From Pseudomonas purpurea (GTDB lineage: Bacteria; Pseudomonadota; Gammaproteobacteria; Pseudomonadales; Pseudomonadaceae), in NCBI RefSeq assembly GCF_039908635.1, contig NZ_CP150918.1:5472001-5536000 (forward strand): 64,000 nt of DNA, in the 5' to 3' direction. Under the pieces are notes generated by a model, which searched no databases, was not told the origin of the DNA, and worked only from the letters and a program-made list of their open reading frames with translations. Shown here in pieces: positions 1 to 8,747 of the stretch (within the stretch, counting starts at the first letter, position 1; the number at the start of each line of letters is the position of its first letter). The translations under genes and the position numbers were made by a program.

Positions 1-374
1 ACTTCCACAGCGTCGAGTTCCAGGTGGAAAGCTACCTGCGTTATCAAGGTGAGGAATTCTCGGGGCGCTTCGACGCCAACACCTACCTGCTGATGACCAA
101 AGCGCTGGATTACTTCGATCCGGCAGCGAACTTCGACGATAACCTGGCGAAAACCTTCGCCGGCAGCCAGGCCAAGTTCTGCGTGATGTCCTTTACCACC
201 GACTGGCGCTTCTCCCCAGCCCGTTCGCGGGAATTGGTAGACGCACTGATGGCGGCCCGCAAGGACGTTTGCTACCTGGAGATCGACGCTCCGCAAGGCC
301 ACGACGCCTTCCTGATTCCGATCCCGCGCTACCTGCAAGCGTTCAGCAATTACATGAACCGAATTACGCTGTGA
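1..374 (+). CDS. metX: Homoserine O-acyltransferase MetX, C-terminal part
   Basis: Acylates L-homoserine at the first committed step of methionine synthesis; Pseudomonas MetX enzymes are thought to prefer succinyl-CoA, but the residues deciding this lie outside the window. The frame is already open at base 3, so only about the last 123 residues are visible. They contain TTDWRFSP (near base 195), holding the acid of the alpha/beta-hydrolase triad, and APQGHDAFL (near base 288), holding the catalytic histidine. The stop is followed after 7 bases by metW, the usual Pseudomonas metXW pair, so co-transcription is expected. Confidence 0.93.
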   Translation, partial: FHSVEFQVESYLRYQGEEFSGRFDANTYLLMTKALDYFDPAANFDDNLAKTFAGSQAKFCVMSFTTDWRFSPARSRELVDALMAARKDVCYLEIDAPQGHDAFLIPIPRYLQAFSNYMNRITL

Positions 375-381
375 GAAAGCC

Positions 382-1002
382 ATGAGAGCTGATCTGGAAA
401 TCATCCAGGAATGGATCCCCGCCGGTAGCCGTGTGCTCGACCTCGGTTGCGGTGATGGCGAGCTGCTGACCTGGCTGCGCGACAACAAGCAAGTCACCGG
501 CTATGGCCTGGAAAACGACGCCGACAACATCGCCGAATGCGTGGCCAAAGGCATCAACGTCATCGAACAGGACCTGGACAAGGGCCTGGGCAACTTCGCC
601 AGCAACAGTTTCGACATCGTGGTCATGACCCAGGCCCTGCAAGCCGTGCATTACCCGGACAAGCTCCTCGACGAGATGCTGCGGGTCGGTCGCCAGTGCA
701 TCATCACCTTCCCCAATTTCGGCCACTGGCGCTGCCGCTGGTACCTGGCCAGCAAGGGCCGGATGCCGGTGTCGGAGTTTCTGCCGTACACCTGGTACAA
801 CACGCCGAACATCCACTTCTGCACTTTCGAAGACTTTGAGGCGCTGTGCCGCGAACGTGAAGCCAAGGTCATCGATCGGCTTGCCGTCGATCAACAACAC
901 CGACACGGGTGGGCCAGTAAGCTATGGCCTAATCTGTTAGGTGAGATTGGCATTTACCGCGTGAGCAGCCCCGGCCTTGCGGACCATAAGGTCGCGGTGT
1001 AA
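382..1002 (+). CDS. metW: Methionine biosynthesis protein MetW
   Basis: MetW is a small SAM-methyltransferase-fold protein always paired with MetX and needed for full homoserine acyltransferase activity in several proteobacteria. The 206-residue product has the class I motif VLDLGCGDGELL near residues 18-29 and is full length for the family. It starts 7 bases after metX, giving a tight operon. Its exact biochemical role (partner or stabiliser of MetX rather than a known methyl transfer) is family knowledge, not visible here. Confidence 0.93.
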   Translation: MRADLEIIQEWIPAGSRVLDLGCGDGELLTWLRDNKQVTGYGLENDADNIAECVAKGINVIEQDLDKGLGNFASNSFDIVVMTQALQAVHYPDKLLDEMLRVGRQCIITFPNFGHWRCRWYLASKGRMPVSEFLPYTWYNTPNIHFCTFEDFEALCREREAKVIDRLAVDQQHRHGWASKLWPNLLGEIGIYRVSSPGLADHKVAV

Positions 1003-1028
1003 CCCACACTATTTCAAGGAGAACGATC

Positions 1029-1463
1029 ATGGGTCGTCTAGCCCTGCTTCTGTTAACCGCCTGCCTGAGCGTCAGCGCCATGGCGGCTGAAGCCATCAAG
1101 AGCGATCGCCAGGAAACCTTTGGCGATGTGACGGTGCACTACAACACCTTCAACTCGACGTTCATTCAACCGGACATCGCCAAAGCCGCCGAATTGATCC
1201 GCAGCAAGAACCAGGGCGTGATCAACGTCTCAGTGATCAAGGCCGGCCAACCGATGGTTGCCAGCGTCACCGGCACCGTGAAAGACCTGACCAGCAAAAG
1301 CGTGACGCTGAACTTCAAACAGGTCACCGAACAAGGCGCGATCTACTACCTGGCGCAATACCCGGTCGACCAGCAGGAAACCCGCACCTTCGAGATCAAG
1401 GTGCAGACTGGTGACAAAATCAACACCATCAACTTCAACCAAGAGCTGTTCCCCGGCGAATGA
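1029..1463 (+). CDS. DUF4426 periplasmic protein
   Basis: A 144-residue protein beginning with a classic Sec signal peptide ([20 protein letters not shown]), so it is exported. The rest is a beta-rich domain matching the DUF4426 family, for which no function is established. A ribosome-binding site AAGGAG precedes the ATG (bases 1016-1021). It lies in the metXW-rdgB-hemW run; its stop overlaps the rdgB start (ATGA), suggesting translational coupling. Function unknown. Confidence 0.85.
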   Translation: MGRLALLLLTACLSVSAMAAEAIKSDRQETFGDVTVHYNTFNSTFIQPDIAKAAELIRSKNQGVINVSVIKAGQPMVASVTGTVKDLTSKSVTLNFKQVTEQGAIYYLAQYPVDQQETRTFEIKVQTGDKINTINFNQELFPGE

Positions 1464-2056
1464 TCAACTTCACGCAACTCGTATTGGCCAGCCATAACGC
1501 CGGCAAACTCAAAGAACTCCAGGCCATGCTCGGCGAATCGGTGCACCTGCGCTCGATTGGCGAGTTCAGCAGCGTAGAGCCGGAAGAAACCGGCCTGTCG
1601 TTCGTCGAAAACGCCATCCTCAAGGCCCGCAACGCCTCGCGCATTTCCGGCTTGCCGGCGCTGGCCGACGATTCGGGGCTGGCCGTGGACTTCCTCGGCG
1701 GTGCGCCGGGCATCTACTCGGCACGTTATGCCGACGGCCAGGGCGATGCGGCGAACAACGCCAAACTGCTGGACGCCTTGAAAGACGTGCCGCAAGCCGA
1801 ACGCGGCGCGCAGTTCGTCTGCGTGCTGGCGCTGGTGCGTCACGCTGATGATCCGCTACCCATTCTGTGTGAAGGCCTGTGGCACGGGCGCATCCTGACC
1901 CAGGCCAGCGGTGCACACGGCTTTGGCTACGATCCACTGTTCTGGGTGCCGGAGCGCGACTGCTCCAGCGCCGAACTGACCCCGGCCGAGAAGAACCAGC
2001 TCAGCCACCGCGCCCGTGCAATGGATTTGCTGCGCCAGCGTCTGGGCCTGAAATGA
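1460..2056 (+). CDS. rdgB: XTP/dITP diphosphatase (Ham1/RdgB)
   Basis: Hydrolyses non-canonical purine triphosphates (dITP, XTP) to monophosphates, keeping deaminated bases out of DNA. The 198-residue product shows the family's N-terminal substrate loop [12 protein letters not shown] and the catalytic ADDSGLAVD motif with its acidic pair, plus the C-terminal SHRARAM segment. The ATG overlaps the preceding stop and its own TGA overlaps the hemW ATG, so the four genes from metX onward look like one transcription unit. Confidence 0.95.
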   Translation: MINFTQLVLASHNAGKLKELQAMLGESVHLRSIGEFSSVEPEETGLSFVENAILKARNASRISGLPALADDSGLAVDFLGGAPGIYSARYADGQGDAANNAKLLDALKDVPQAERGAQFVCVLALVRHADDPLPILCEGLWHGRILTQASGAHGFGYDPLFWVPERDCSSAELTPAEKNQLSHRARAMDLLRQRLGLK

Positions 2057-3255
2057 CCCATGATCCTTCCGCGCTGCCGCTGATTATCGGCGGCGCGCAA
2101 ACGCCTCGGGCGGCCTTGCCGGTCTTGCCGCCGCTGGCGCTGTACATCCACATCCCGTGGTGCGTACGCAAATGTCCGTATTGCGATTTCAACTCCCACA
2201 CCGCAAGCGTAGTGCTGCCGGAAGAAGAATACGTCGACGCGTTGCTGGCCGACCTTGATCAGGACCTGCACGCGGTGTACGGCCGCGAGCTGAGCTCTAT
2301 CTTCTTCGGTGGCGGCACGCCGAGCCTGTTCAGCGCCCAGGCGCTGGGCCGTTTGCTTAAAGGCGTGGAGCAACGCATCCCGTTTGCCCGCGACATCGAA
2401 ATCACCCTGGAAGCCAACCCGGGAACCTTCGAGCAGGAAAAATTCGTCGCTTATCGCGCCCTGGGTATCAATCGCCTGTCGATCGGCATCCAGAGCTTCC
2501 AGCAAGAGAAGCTCAAGGCCCTGGGCCGGATTCATAACGGCGACGAAGCGATTCGCGCCGCCGGCATGGCCCGTCAGGCCGGGTTCGACAACTTCAACCT
2601 GGACCTGATGCACGGTTTGCCCGATCAGTCCCTGGACGATGCCCTCGCCGACCTGCGCCAGGCCATCGCCCTGAAGCCGACCCACCTGTCCTGGTATCAG
2701 CTGACGCTGGAGCCGAACACGGTGTTCTGGAATCAGCCGCCGACCCTGCCCGAGGACGACACCCTGTGGGACATTCAGGAGGCCGGGCAAGCGCTGCTGG
2801 CCGAACACGGTTACGCCCAGTATGAAGTCTCGGCGTATGCCCAGCCCGGTCGTGCGGCGCGACACAACCTCAACTACTGGAGCTTTGGCGACTTCATCGG
2901 TATCGGCGCGGGCGCCCACGGCAAGCTCAGCCACCCGGACGGGCGCATTGTGCGCACCTGGAAGACTCGCCTGCCCAAGGACTACCTCAACCCGGCCAAG
3001 AGCTTTCAGGCAGGCTCGAAAGCCCTGACCAACGATGAGCTGCCGTTCGAGTTCCTGATGAACGCCCTGCGCCTGACCGAAGGCGTCGAGGCACGCTTGT
3101 ATCCGGAGCGCACCGGGCTGACCCTGGAAAGCCTTGCCGAAGGCCGTCGCGAGGCCGAACAAAGTGGCCTGTTGCAGGTCGAACCGTCACGTCTGGCGGC
3201 GACGATGCGCGGACAGCTGTTTCTCAATGACTTGCTACAGAATTTTCTGACATAA
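2053..3255 (+). CDS. hemW: Radical SAM heme chaperone HemW
   Basis: HemW resembles coproporphyrinogen III oxidase HemN but acts as a heme-binding chaperone. The 400-residue product has the radical-SAM cluster motif [10 protein letters not shown] near residue 36 (C-x3-C-x2-C), GGGTPS for SAM binding, and the C-terminal HemW domain. The longer open frame would start inside rdgB; ATG 2053, overlapping the rdgB stop (ATGA), gives the normal family length and was chosen. HemN-type coproporphyrinogen oxidase activity is considered unlikely for this subgroup. Confidence 0.93.
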   Translation: MTHDPSALPLIIGGAQTPRAALPVLPPLALYIHIPWCVRKCPYCDFNSHTASVVLPEEEYVDALLADLDQDLHAVYGRELSSIFFGGGTPSLFSAQALGRLLKGVEQRIPFARDIEITLEANPGTFEQEKFVAYRALGINRLSIGIQSFQQEKLKALGRIHNGDEAIRAAGMARQAGFDNFNLDLMHGLPDQSLDDALADLRQAIALKPTHLSWYQLTLEPNTVFWNQPPTLPEDDTLWDIQEAGQALLAEHGYAQYEVSAYAQPGRAARHNLNYWSFGDFIGIGAGAHGKLSHPDGRIVRTWKTRLPKDYLNPAKSFQAGSKALTNDELPFEFLMNALRLTEGVEARLYPERTGLTLESLAEGRREAEQSGLLQVEPSRLAATMRGQLFLNDLLQNFLT

Positions 3256-3264
3256 GGAAATCGA

Positions 3265-3588
3265 ATGGATCTGGTACTCGACCTGCTCGCCACCGTGTCC
3301 CGCTGGAGCCGCAGCAACCTGTCGGAGATCGCGCTGGCATTGGTGGGGTGTTTGCTGGTGCTCTTTGGCGCGGACTTCAAAGGCTGGGTCGAGCAACGCC
3401 TGGGCAACATTGCCGGCGCGTTGCGCGTCCCGTTGATGGCCCTGCTGTGTGTAATCGGCAGCGGCGCCGCCCTGATCTACGCCACGCCATGGATCATCAA
3501 GGGCCTGAGCCAGTTCAACAACTACAGCCTGGCGCCGGTGCTGTTGGTGGTGCTGGTATTGATTGGCGTGGTCGCCGACCGCCGCTGA
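3265..3588 (+). CDS. DUF3392 small membrane protein
   Basis: A 107-residue protein with hydrophobic helices around residues 20-36, 54-72 and 86-103, matching the DUF3392 family of gammaproteobacterial inner-membrane proteins. No catalytic motif is visible. AAGGAAA just upstream serves as ribosome-binding site, and the gene lies 9 bases after hemW, so it probably ends that operon; a REP palindrome follows immediately. Function unknown. Confidence 0.82.
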   Translation: MDLVLDLLATVSRWSRSNLSEIALALVGCLLVLFGADFKGWVEQRLGNIAGALRVPLMALLCVIGSGAALIYATPWIIKGLSQFNNYSLAPVLLVVLVLIGVVADRR

Positions 3589-3603
3589 GCTACAACCGAA
3601 AAC

Positions 3604-3699
3604 AACTGTGGGAGCGAGCCTGCTCGCGAAAGCGGCCTGACAGTCAACTGAGATGTTGAATGTTATGGCCTCATCGCGAGCAAGCTCGCTCCCACAGTT
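3604..3699. repeat. REP palindrome, family A (copy 1)
   Basis: Inverted pair with arms TGTGGGAGCGAGCctGCTCGCGA and its near-complement separated by about 45 bases. Related copies occur at 4383, 7604, 21766, 24438 and 56942. It forms the left part of a larger unit repeated at 4378-4554. Confidence 0.9.
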
Positions 3700-3715
3700 T
3701 GTATTGCGTTAAGGC

Positions 3716-3775
3716 TTAGGACTGCTTTTCGAGCTTCAAACCCCATACGCCATGCCCGCAACATTCGTCGCGGTT
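3716..3775 (-). pseudogene. Duplicated 3' end of trmB (remnant)
   Basis: On the minus strand this encodes RDECCGHGVWGLKLEKQS followed by TAA, clearly derived from the TrmB C-terminus [18 protein letters not shown]. By eye 49 of 60 bases match 4495-4554. No upstream trmB sequence accompanies it; the frame runs out into the kptA leader. It follows REP copy 1 exactly as the real trmB end follows REP copy 2, so REP plus gene end were duplicated together. Confidence 0.85.
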
Positions 3776-3799
3776 TTTTGCCTGGAAACAAGGAAGATC

Positions 3800-4348
3800 A
3801 TGAGTAAAAAGCTGCTAGACGACACCAGCAAATTTCTCAGTTATGTGTTGCGTCACGAACCGCAGGCCATTGGACTGGAACTGGATACTGACGGATGGGC
3901 GGATATCGACGCGCTGATAAGCGGCGCAACACGCGACGGTAGAACCCTGGATCGGGAATTGATCCAGCACGTCGTCGACAGCAGCGACAAGAAACGCTTT
4001 TCGATCTCCGAAGACGCCCAACGCATTCGGGCCGTACAGGGCCATTCGACAAAGACCGTAGATCTGCAATTCGAAGAGAAGCGCCCACCCGCGACGCTCT
4101 ACCACGGCACCGCCACGCGGTTCATGGCGTCGATCAATGAGAAAGGTTTGATCCCGGGCTCACGGCATCATGTGCACCTGTCACAGGAAGTCGAAACCGC
4201 CAGCGCCGTGGGCCAGCGCTATGGGACGGTGGTCATTTTGCAGGTCGCTGCATTGCAGATGCTGGAGCAAGGCTTCAAGTTCTATCAGGCCGAGAATGGC
4301 GTGTGGCTGACAGAACAGGTGCCGGTGAAATTTATCAGCCCCTTGTAG
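3800..4348 (+). CDS. kptA: RNA 2'-phosphotransferase (KptA/Tpt1 family)
   Basis: Transfers a 2'-phosphate from RNA to NAD+, giving ADP-ribose 1''-2'' cyclic phosphate and nicotinamide. In eukaryotes this finishes tRNA splicing; the bacterial substrate is unclear. The 182-residue product shows SKFLSYVLRHEP with the family Arg-His, LYHGTATRF (HGT) for NAD+ binding, and HVHLS. ATG 3800 follows AAGGA and gives family length; the longer frame begins in the trmB remnant. It is bracketed by direct repeats (3599-3775 and 4378-4554), a sign of insertion. Confidence 0.9.
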   Translation: MSKKLLDDTSKFLSYVLRHEPQAIGLELDTDGWADIDALISGATRDGRTLDRELIQHVVDSSDKKRFSISEDAQRIRAVQGHSTKTVDLQFEEKRPPATLYHGTATRFMASINEKGLIPGSRHHVHLSQEVETASAVGQRYGTVVILQVAALQMLEQGFKFYQAENGVWLTEQVPVKFISPL

Positions 4349-4382
4349 GAAGCAAGGCACTTGAAGAATAGCGGCACAAAAC

Positions 4383-4478
4383 AACTGTGGGAGCGAGCTT
4401 GCTCGCGAAGGCGGCGTATCAGGCAACATTAACGTCGACTGACACTCCCTCTTCGCGAGCAAGCTCGCTCCCACAGTT
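4383..4478. repeat. REP palindrome, family A (copy 2)
   Basis: Same arms as copy 1 (TGTGGGAGCGAGCttGCTCGCGA and complement). It lies between the kptA stop and the trmB stop, and with the following 76 bases forms the second copy of a roughly 175-bp direct repeat. Confidence 0.9.
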
Positions 4479-4494
4479 TTTATAGCGTTATGGC

Positions 4495-5220
4495 TTAGGA
4501 CTGCTTTTCGAACTTCAGATCCCACACGCCATGCCCAAGACGTTCGCCGCGGCGTTCGAACTTGGTGATCGGACGTTCGGTCGGGCGTGGTACGCACTTG
4601 CCGTCTTCGGCGAGGTTGCGGTAGCCCGGCGCGACGTTCATCACTTCCAGCATGTACTCGGCATACGGTTCCCAGTCGGTGGCCATGTGCAGCACACCGC
4701 CGACCTTCAACTTGCTGCGCACCAGTTCAGCGAACGACGCCTGAACGATACGACGCTTGTGGTGGCGACTCTTGTGCCACGGGTCCGGGAAAAACAGCAT
4801 CAGGCGATCGAGGCTGTTGTCGGCCACGCAACGGTTGAGCACTTCGATCGCGTCGCAATCGTAGACCCGCAGGTTGGTCAGGCCTTGCGTCAGCACGCCG
4901 TTGAGCAGCGCGCCGACACCTGGACGGTGCACTTCAACGCCGATGAAGTCCTGATCCGGCGAAGCGGCGGCCATTTCCAGCAGCGAATGGCCCATGCCGA
5001 AACCGATTTCCAGCGAGCGCGGTGCCGAGCGGCCGAACACCTGGTCGAAGTCCACCGGCGCGTCGGCCAATGGCAGCACGAACAGCGGCGTGCCCTGCTC
5101 CAGGCCCTTTTGCTGACCTTCCGTCATGCGTCCGGCGCGCATCACGAAACTCTTGATGCGGCGGTGTTGGCGCTCTTCGCCTTCTTCAGGCGCGATTGGC
5201 GTGTCGTTCGATTCAGTCAT
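4495..5220 (-). CDS. trmB: tRNA (guanine-N7)-methyltransferase TrmB
   Basis: Makes m7G46 in the variable loop of tRNAs using SAM. The 241-residue product has the SAM motif [15 protein letters not shown], the family motif [15 protein letters not shown] (substrate-binding Asp-Pro-Trp and basic patch) and the C-terminal [12 protein letters not shown] segment. ATG at 5220 was preferred to an in-frame TTG one codon upstream. It starts 9 bases beyond the thiG stop, so thiS-thiG-trmB are probably co-transcribed. Its last codons are duplicated at 3716-3775. Confidence 0.95.
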   Translation of the reverse strand: MTESNDTPIAPEEGEERQHRRIKSFVMRAGRMTEGQQKGLEQGTPLFVLPLADAPVDFDQVFGRSAPRSLEIGFGMGHSLLEMAAASPDQDFIGVEVHRPGVGALLNGVLTQGLTNLRVYDCDAIEVLNRCVADNSLDRLMLFFPDPWHKSRHHKRRIVQASFAELVRSKLKVGGVLHMATDWEPYAEYMLEVMNVAPGYRNLAEDGKCVPRPTERPITKFERRGERLGHGVWDLKFEKQS

Positions 5221-5229
5221 CAATGGCTC

Positions 5230-6024
5230 TTACTTGATCAGACCATCCAGCGGCGAGGACGCGCTGGCATAGAGTTTTTTCGGCATGCGCCCGGCGAGGT
5301 ACGCCAGACGACCTGCCACAATGGCGTGCTTCATGGCTTCAGCCATCATGATCGGCTGCTGCGCATTGGCGATGGCCGAGTTCATCAGCACCGCTTCGCA
5401 GCCCAGTTCCATGGCGATAGTGGCATCGGAGGCAGTCCCGACACCGGCATCCACCAGCACGGGGATCTTGGCTTCTTCGAGGATGATCTGCAGGTTGTAC
5501 GGGTTGCAGATCCCCAGGCCCGTGCCGATCAGACCGGCCAGCGGCATGACCGCGATGCAGCCGATTTCCGCCAGTTGACGGGCAATGATCGGGTCGTCGC
5601 TGGTGTACACCATCACGTCGAAACCTTCCTTGACCAGCGTTTCAGCGGCCTTGAGGGTTTCGATCACGTTGGGAAACAGGGTTTTCTGGTCGGCCAGCAC
5701 TTCCAGCTTCACCAGGTTGTGACCATCGAGCAGCTCACGGGCCAGGCGGCAGGTGCGCACGGCTTCGATGGCGTCATAGCAACCGGCGGTGTTCGGCAGG
5801 ATCGTGTAGCGATCCGGCGGCAGAATATCGAGCAGGTTCGGCTCACCCGGGTTCTGGCCGATGTTGGTCCGGCGCACGGCGACGGTCACGATTTCGGCGC
5901 CCGAGGCTTCGATGGCCAGGCGGGTTTCTTCCATGTCGCGGTACTTGCCGGTACCTACCAGCAAACGCGACTGGTAAGTACGACCGGCCAGGACGAAAGG
6001 CTTGTCGCTACGAACGATGCTCAT
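5230..6024 (-). CDS. thiG: Thiazole synthase ThiG
   Basis: Forms the thiazole phosphate ring of thiamine from deoxyxylulose phosphate, dehydroglycine and the ThiS thiocarboxylate. The 264-residue TIM-barrel protein has the Schiff-base lysine in LVKLEVL (Lys106) and the phosphate-binding glycine-rich segments near the C-terminus ([10 protein letters not shown]). A GAGGA ribosome-binding site precedes the ATG. It lies 72 bases after thiS, the standard thiS-thiG order. Confidence 0.96.
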   Translation of the reverse strand: MSIVRSDKPFVLAGRTYQSRLLVGTGKYRDMEETRLAIEASGAEIVTVAVRRTNIGQNPGEPNLLDILPPDRYTILPNTAGCYDAIEAVRTCRLARELLDGHNLVKLEVLADQKTLFPNVIETLKAAETLVKEGFDVMVYTSDDPIIARQLAEIGCIAVMPLAGLIGTGLGICNPYNLQIILEEAKIPVLVDAGVGTASDATIAMELGCEAVLMNSAIANAQQPIMMAEAMKHAIVAGRLAYLAGRMPKKLYASASSPLDGLIK

Positions 6025-6096
6025 GGGAAATCCTCTGTTGGGGTGAGGTTCTTGCAGAATACGTGTGGGGCGCGGGAATCGCCTGAGCGCTATTAA

Positions 6097-6297
6097 CTAG
6101 CCGCCGCCGATGGCGTGCACCACTTCAACCGAATCGCCGTCGTTCAGCGTGGTGTCAGCGTGCTGGCTGCGCGGGACGATATCCAGATTGAGTTCGACCG
6201 CCACCCGGCGTCCGGTCAGTTCCAGGCGGGTCAGCAGGGCCGCAACGGTTTCACCGTCGGGCAGTTCAAGGGATTCGCCGTTCAACTGAATGCGCAT
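6097..6297 (-). CDS. thiS: Sulfur carrier protein ThiS
   Basis: Ubiquitin-like 66-residue carrier whose C-terminal glycine is thiocarboxylated and donates sulfur to ThiG. It ends in HAIGGG, supplying the required Gly-Gly tail. The open frame extends six residues upstream, but the family starts at MRIQLNGE (ATG 6297). First gene of the leftward thiS-thiG-trmB unit. Confidence 0.93.
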   Translation of the reverse strand: MRIQLNGESLELPDGETVAALLTRLELTGRRVAVELNLDIVPRSQHADTTLNDGDSVEVVHAIGGG

Positions 6298-6392
6298 GCC
6301 GGATGCCGCCATCATTTTTAGGGGCCAGCATTCTAGCCCGATCAGTCAGGCCGACCCAAGCCATTCGTCTTGAAATGGACCTGTCGGTCAGA

Positions 6393-6773
6393 TCAATTCG
6401 CCGACTGCAACCGCCACGCCGCCAGCCCCAGGCAGAACCAGCCCGCCAGGAAGGCCAAACCGCCGAGCGGCGTGACGATGCCCAGCCTGCTGACACCCGT
6501 GAGGGTCAGCAGGTACAAGCTGCCAGAGAACAGCACAATACCGATGGCAAACGAGGCGCCAGCCCAGGTAATCAAACGCCCCGGAACCTGCGCGGCCAAC
6601 AGCGCCACGCCCAGCAGCGCCAGGGTGTGCACCAGTTGATAGGTGACGCCGGTATGAAAAATCGCCAGGTAATCGGCGCTCAGGCGGTTTTTCAGGCCGT
6701 GGGCGGCAAATGCCCCCAGGGCGACGCCGGTAAAACCGAAGAAGGCGGCCAGCATCAGGAAGCCACGCAGCAT
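6393..6773 (-). CDS. DUF423 membrane protein (YgdD-like)
   Basis: A 126-residue inner-membrane protein with four hydrophobic segments (about residues 4-24, 43-61, 67-85 and 97-119) and the family motif GAFAAHGLKN after the first segment. No enzymatic residues are evident and the family has no settled function. Divergent from mtgA, with only 74 bases between the two starts. Confidence 0.85.
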   Translation of the reverse strand: MLRGFLMLAAFFGFTGVALGAFAAHGLKNRLSADYLAIFHTGVTYQLVHTLALLGVALLAAQVPGRLITWAGASFAIGIVLFSGSLYLLTLTGVSRLGIVTPLGGLAFLAGWFCLGLAAWRLQSAN

Positions 6774-6847
6774 GGAGAACTCCAGTCAGAATCATTGAGC
6801 AGGGTCTGTATAATGGCCCGCTCGACGGGTTCGGCCAAGCCATCTCT

Positions 6848-7570
6848 ATGCTGCGTTTATTTTTCCGCCGTTTCACAAAAGCCCTGCTCTGGTTCGCGGG
6901 CGGCAGCGTGCTGCTGGTGTTGGTGTTTCGCTTTGTCCCGCCACCGGGAACCACGCTGATGGTCGAGCGCAAGATCGAATCCTGGTTCGATGGCGAACCT
7001 ATCGACCTGCAACGTAGCTGGCAGCCGTGGGAAAACATCTCCGACGACCTGAAAGTCGCTGTCATGGCCGGCGAAGACCAGAAATTCCCTGAGCACTGGG
7101 GGTTTGATTTCGACGCGATTCAGGCTGCCCTGGCCCACAACGGGCGTGGCGGCTCGATTCGCGGCGCCAGCACCCTGAGCCAGCAAGTGTCCAAGAACCT
7201 GTTCCTGTGGTCCGGCCGCAGTTGGCTGCGCAAGGGGCTGGAAGCCTGGTTTACCGGGCTGATCGAAGTCTTCTGGCCCAAGCAACGGATTCTTGAGGTG
7301 TACCTCAACAGCGTGGAGTGGGATGAAGGCGTGTTCGGCGCCGAAGCGGCTGCCCGGCATCACTTCGGCATCGGCGCCCGCTCGCTGAGCCGCCAGCAAG
7401 CCAGCCTGCTGGCCGCGGTGCTGCCCAACCCTCGCGTCTGGAGCGCCAGCCATCCAAGCCCGTATGTGTTGCGGCGGGCAGGCTGGATCCGGCAGCAGAT
7501 GAGTCAGTTGGGGGGCAGCAGTTACCTGCTCGGGCTGGATGATTCGCGCCGCTCGCCCTGGGCTCAATAG
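6848..7570 (+). CDS. mtgA: Monofunctional peptidoglycan glycosyltransferase MtgA
   Basis: Polymerises lipid II into glycan strands without transpeptidase activity. The 240-residue protein has one N-terminal membrane anchor (about residues 16-35) and a GT51 domain with AGEDQKFPEHWGFD (catalytic Glu), GASTLSQQVSKNLFLW, and the second conserved block RILEVYLNSVEWDEGVFGAEAAA. It ends before a REP and a strong terminator, so it is probably monocistronic. Confidence 0.95.
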   Translation: MLRLFFRRFTKALLWFAGGSVLLVLVFRFVPPPGTTLMVERKIESWFDGEPIDLQRSWQPWENISDDLKVAVMAGEDQKFPEHWGFDFDAIQAALAHNGRGGSIRGASTLSQQVSKNLFLWSGRSWLRKGLEAWFTGLIEVFWPKQRILEVYLNSVEWDEGVFGAEAAARHHFGIGARSLSRQQASLLAAVLPNPRVWSASHPSPYVLRRAGWIRQQMSQLGGSSYLLGLDDSRRSPWAQ

Positions 7571-7603
7571 TCGATCACAATTTTCTGAACACTGAAGATC
7601 CCT

Positions 7604-7693
7604 TGTGGGAGCGAGCTTGCTCGCGAAAGCGTCGGGTCAGTCGATACCAATGTTGAATGATCAACCGTCATCGCGAGCAAGCCCGCTCCCACA
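7604..7693. repeat. REP palindrome, family A (copy 3)
   Basis: Arms TGTGGGAGCGAGCttGCTCGCGA and TCGCGAGCAagcccgctcccaca, between the ends of the convergent genes mtgA and rpoH. Confidence 0.88.
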
Positions 7694-7730
7694 GGAGGAC
7701 GGTGTGAGGCCGGATTATCGGGCACACACA

Positions 7731-7762
7731 AAAACGCCCCGATCCATGATCGGGGCGTTTTT
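7731..7762. terminator. Bidirectional rho-independent terminator
   Basis: Perfect 13-bp inverted repeat, AAAACGCCCCGAT then a 5-base loop then ATCGGGGCGTTTT. A T-run follows on the plus strand and, by symmetry, on the minus strand. It can end both mtgA and the convergent rpoH transcript. Confidence 0.92.
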
Positions 7763-7780
7763 GTTTGCCTTGCGCGGCGG

Positions 7781-8635
7781 TTAAGCGGCGATCGACAGTT
7801 TGAGCTTGTTCATCGCGCTCTTCTCAAGCTGACGAATCCGCTCGGCCGACACGTTGTACTTCTGCGCCAGGTCGTGCAGCGTGGCTTTTTCTTCTGCCAG
7901 CCAGCGCTGGTAGAGGATGTCACGGCTGCGGTCGTCCAGCACTTCCAGCGCTTCGTGCAGGTTGTGGTTCGAGTTGTCGCTCCAGTCGGCATCTTCCAGT
8001 TGACGGGCCGGGTCGTACCGGTGGTCTTCCAGATAGTTGGCGGGCGACTGGAAAGCACTGTCGTCGTCCGCTTCGGCGGCCGGGTCGAAGGCCATGTCAT
8101 GGCCCGTCAGGCGACTTTCCATCTCGCGCACTTCCCGCGGCTCTACACCGAGGCTTTCAGCCACGCGATGGACTTCTTCGTTGTTCAGCCACGCCAGGCG
8201 TTTTTTCTGGCTGCGCAGGTTGAAGAACAGCTTGCGCTGGGCCTTGGTGGTCGCGACTTTCACGATGCGCCAGTTGCGCAGGATGAATTCGTGGATTTCA
8301 GCCTTGATCCAGTGCACCGCAAAGGACACCAGACGCACGCCCATTTCCGGGTTGAAACGCTTGACCGCCTTCATCAGGCCGACGTTGCCTTCCTGGATCA
8401 GGTCAGCCTGGGCCAGGCCGTAGCCGGAATAGCTGCGGGCAATATGTACAACAAAACGCAGGTGGGCGAGCACCATCTGCCGAGCCGCCCCCAAATCCTG
8501 CTCATAGTAGAGACTCTCGGCCAGTTCACGCTCCTGCTCCGGTGTCAGCAAAGGAATGCTGTTCACCGTGTGCACATAAGCCTCCAGGTTCGCGCCTGGG
8601 ACCAGAGCATAAGCAGGTTGCAAAGAAGTGGTCAT
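7781..8635 (-). CDS. rpoH: RNA polymerase sigma-32 factor RpoH
   Basis: Heat-shock sigma factor. The 284-residue product has region 1.2-2 ([36 protein letters not shown]), the RpoH-box-like segment QRKLFFNLR between regions 2 and 3, and a region 4 helix-turn-helix ([20 protein letters not shown]). ATG 8635 starting [14 protein letters not shown] is chosen; the longer frame adds 24 non-conserved residues. It lies downstream of ftsYEX, the standard gammaproteobacterial order, with its own 112-bp upstream gap. Confidence 0.96.
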   Translation of the reverse strand: MTTSLQPAYALVPGANLEAYVHTVNSIPLLTPEQERELAESLYYEQDLGAARQMVLAHLRFVVHIARSYSGYGLAQADLIQEGNVGLMKAVKRFNPEMGVRLVSFAVHWIKAEIHEFILRNWRIVKVATTKAQRKLFFNLRSQKKRLAWLNNEEVHRVAESLGVEPREVREMESRLTGHDMAFDPAAEADDDSAFQSPANYLEDHRYDPARQLEDADWSDNSNHNLHEALEVLDDRSRDILYQRWLAEEKATLHDLAQKYNVSAERIRQLEKSAMNKLKLSIAA

Positions 8636-8747
8636 ACGAAAAAACCTCCGACTCACATAACTCGTGCAGTTCAGCACTGCGAAAATTGACCGGGAACCGA
8701 AAAACAAGTTCCCCTACACGCTGAAAGGTCATACAAGCAAAAAGACA

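Noticed and set aside
4531..6096. A 521-codon plus-strand open frame across trmB and thiG
   Set aside because: It is a shadow of two well-supported minus-strand genes; composition (His/Gln-rich) is typical of antisense high-GC frames.
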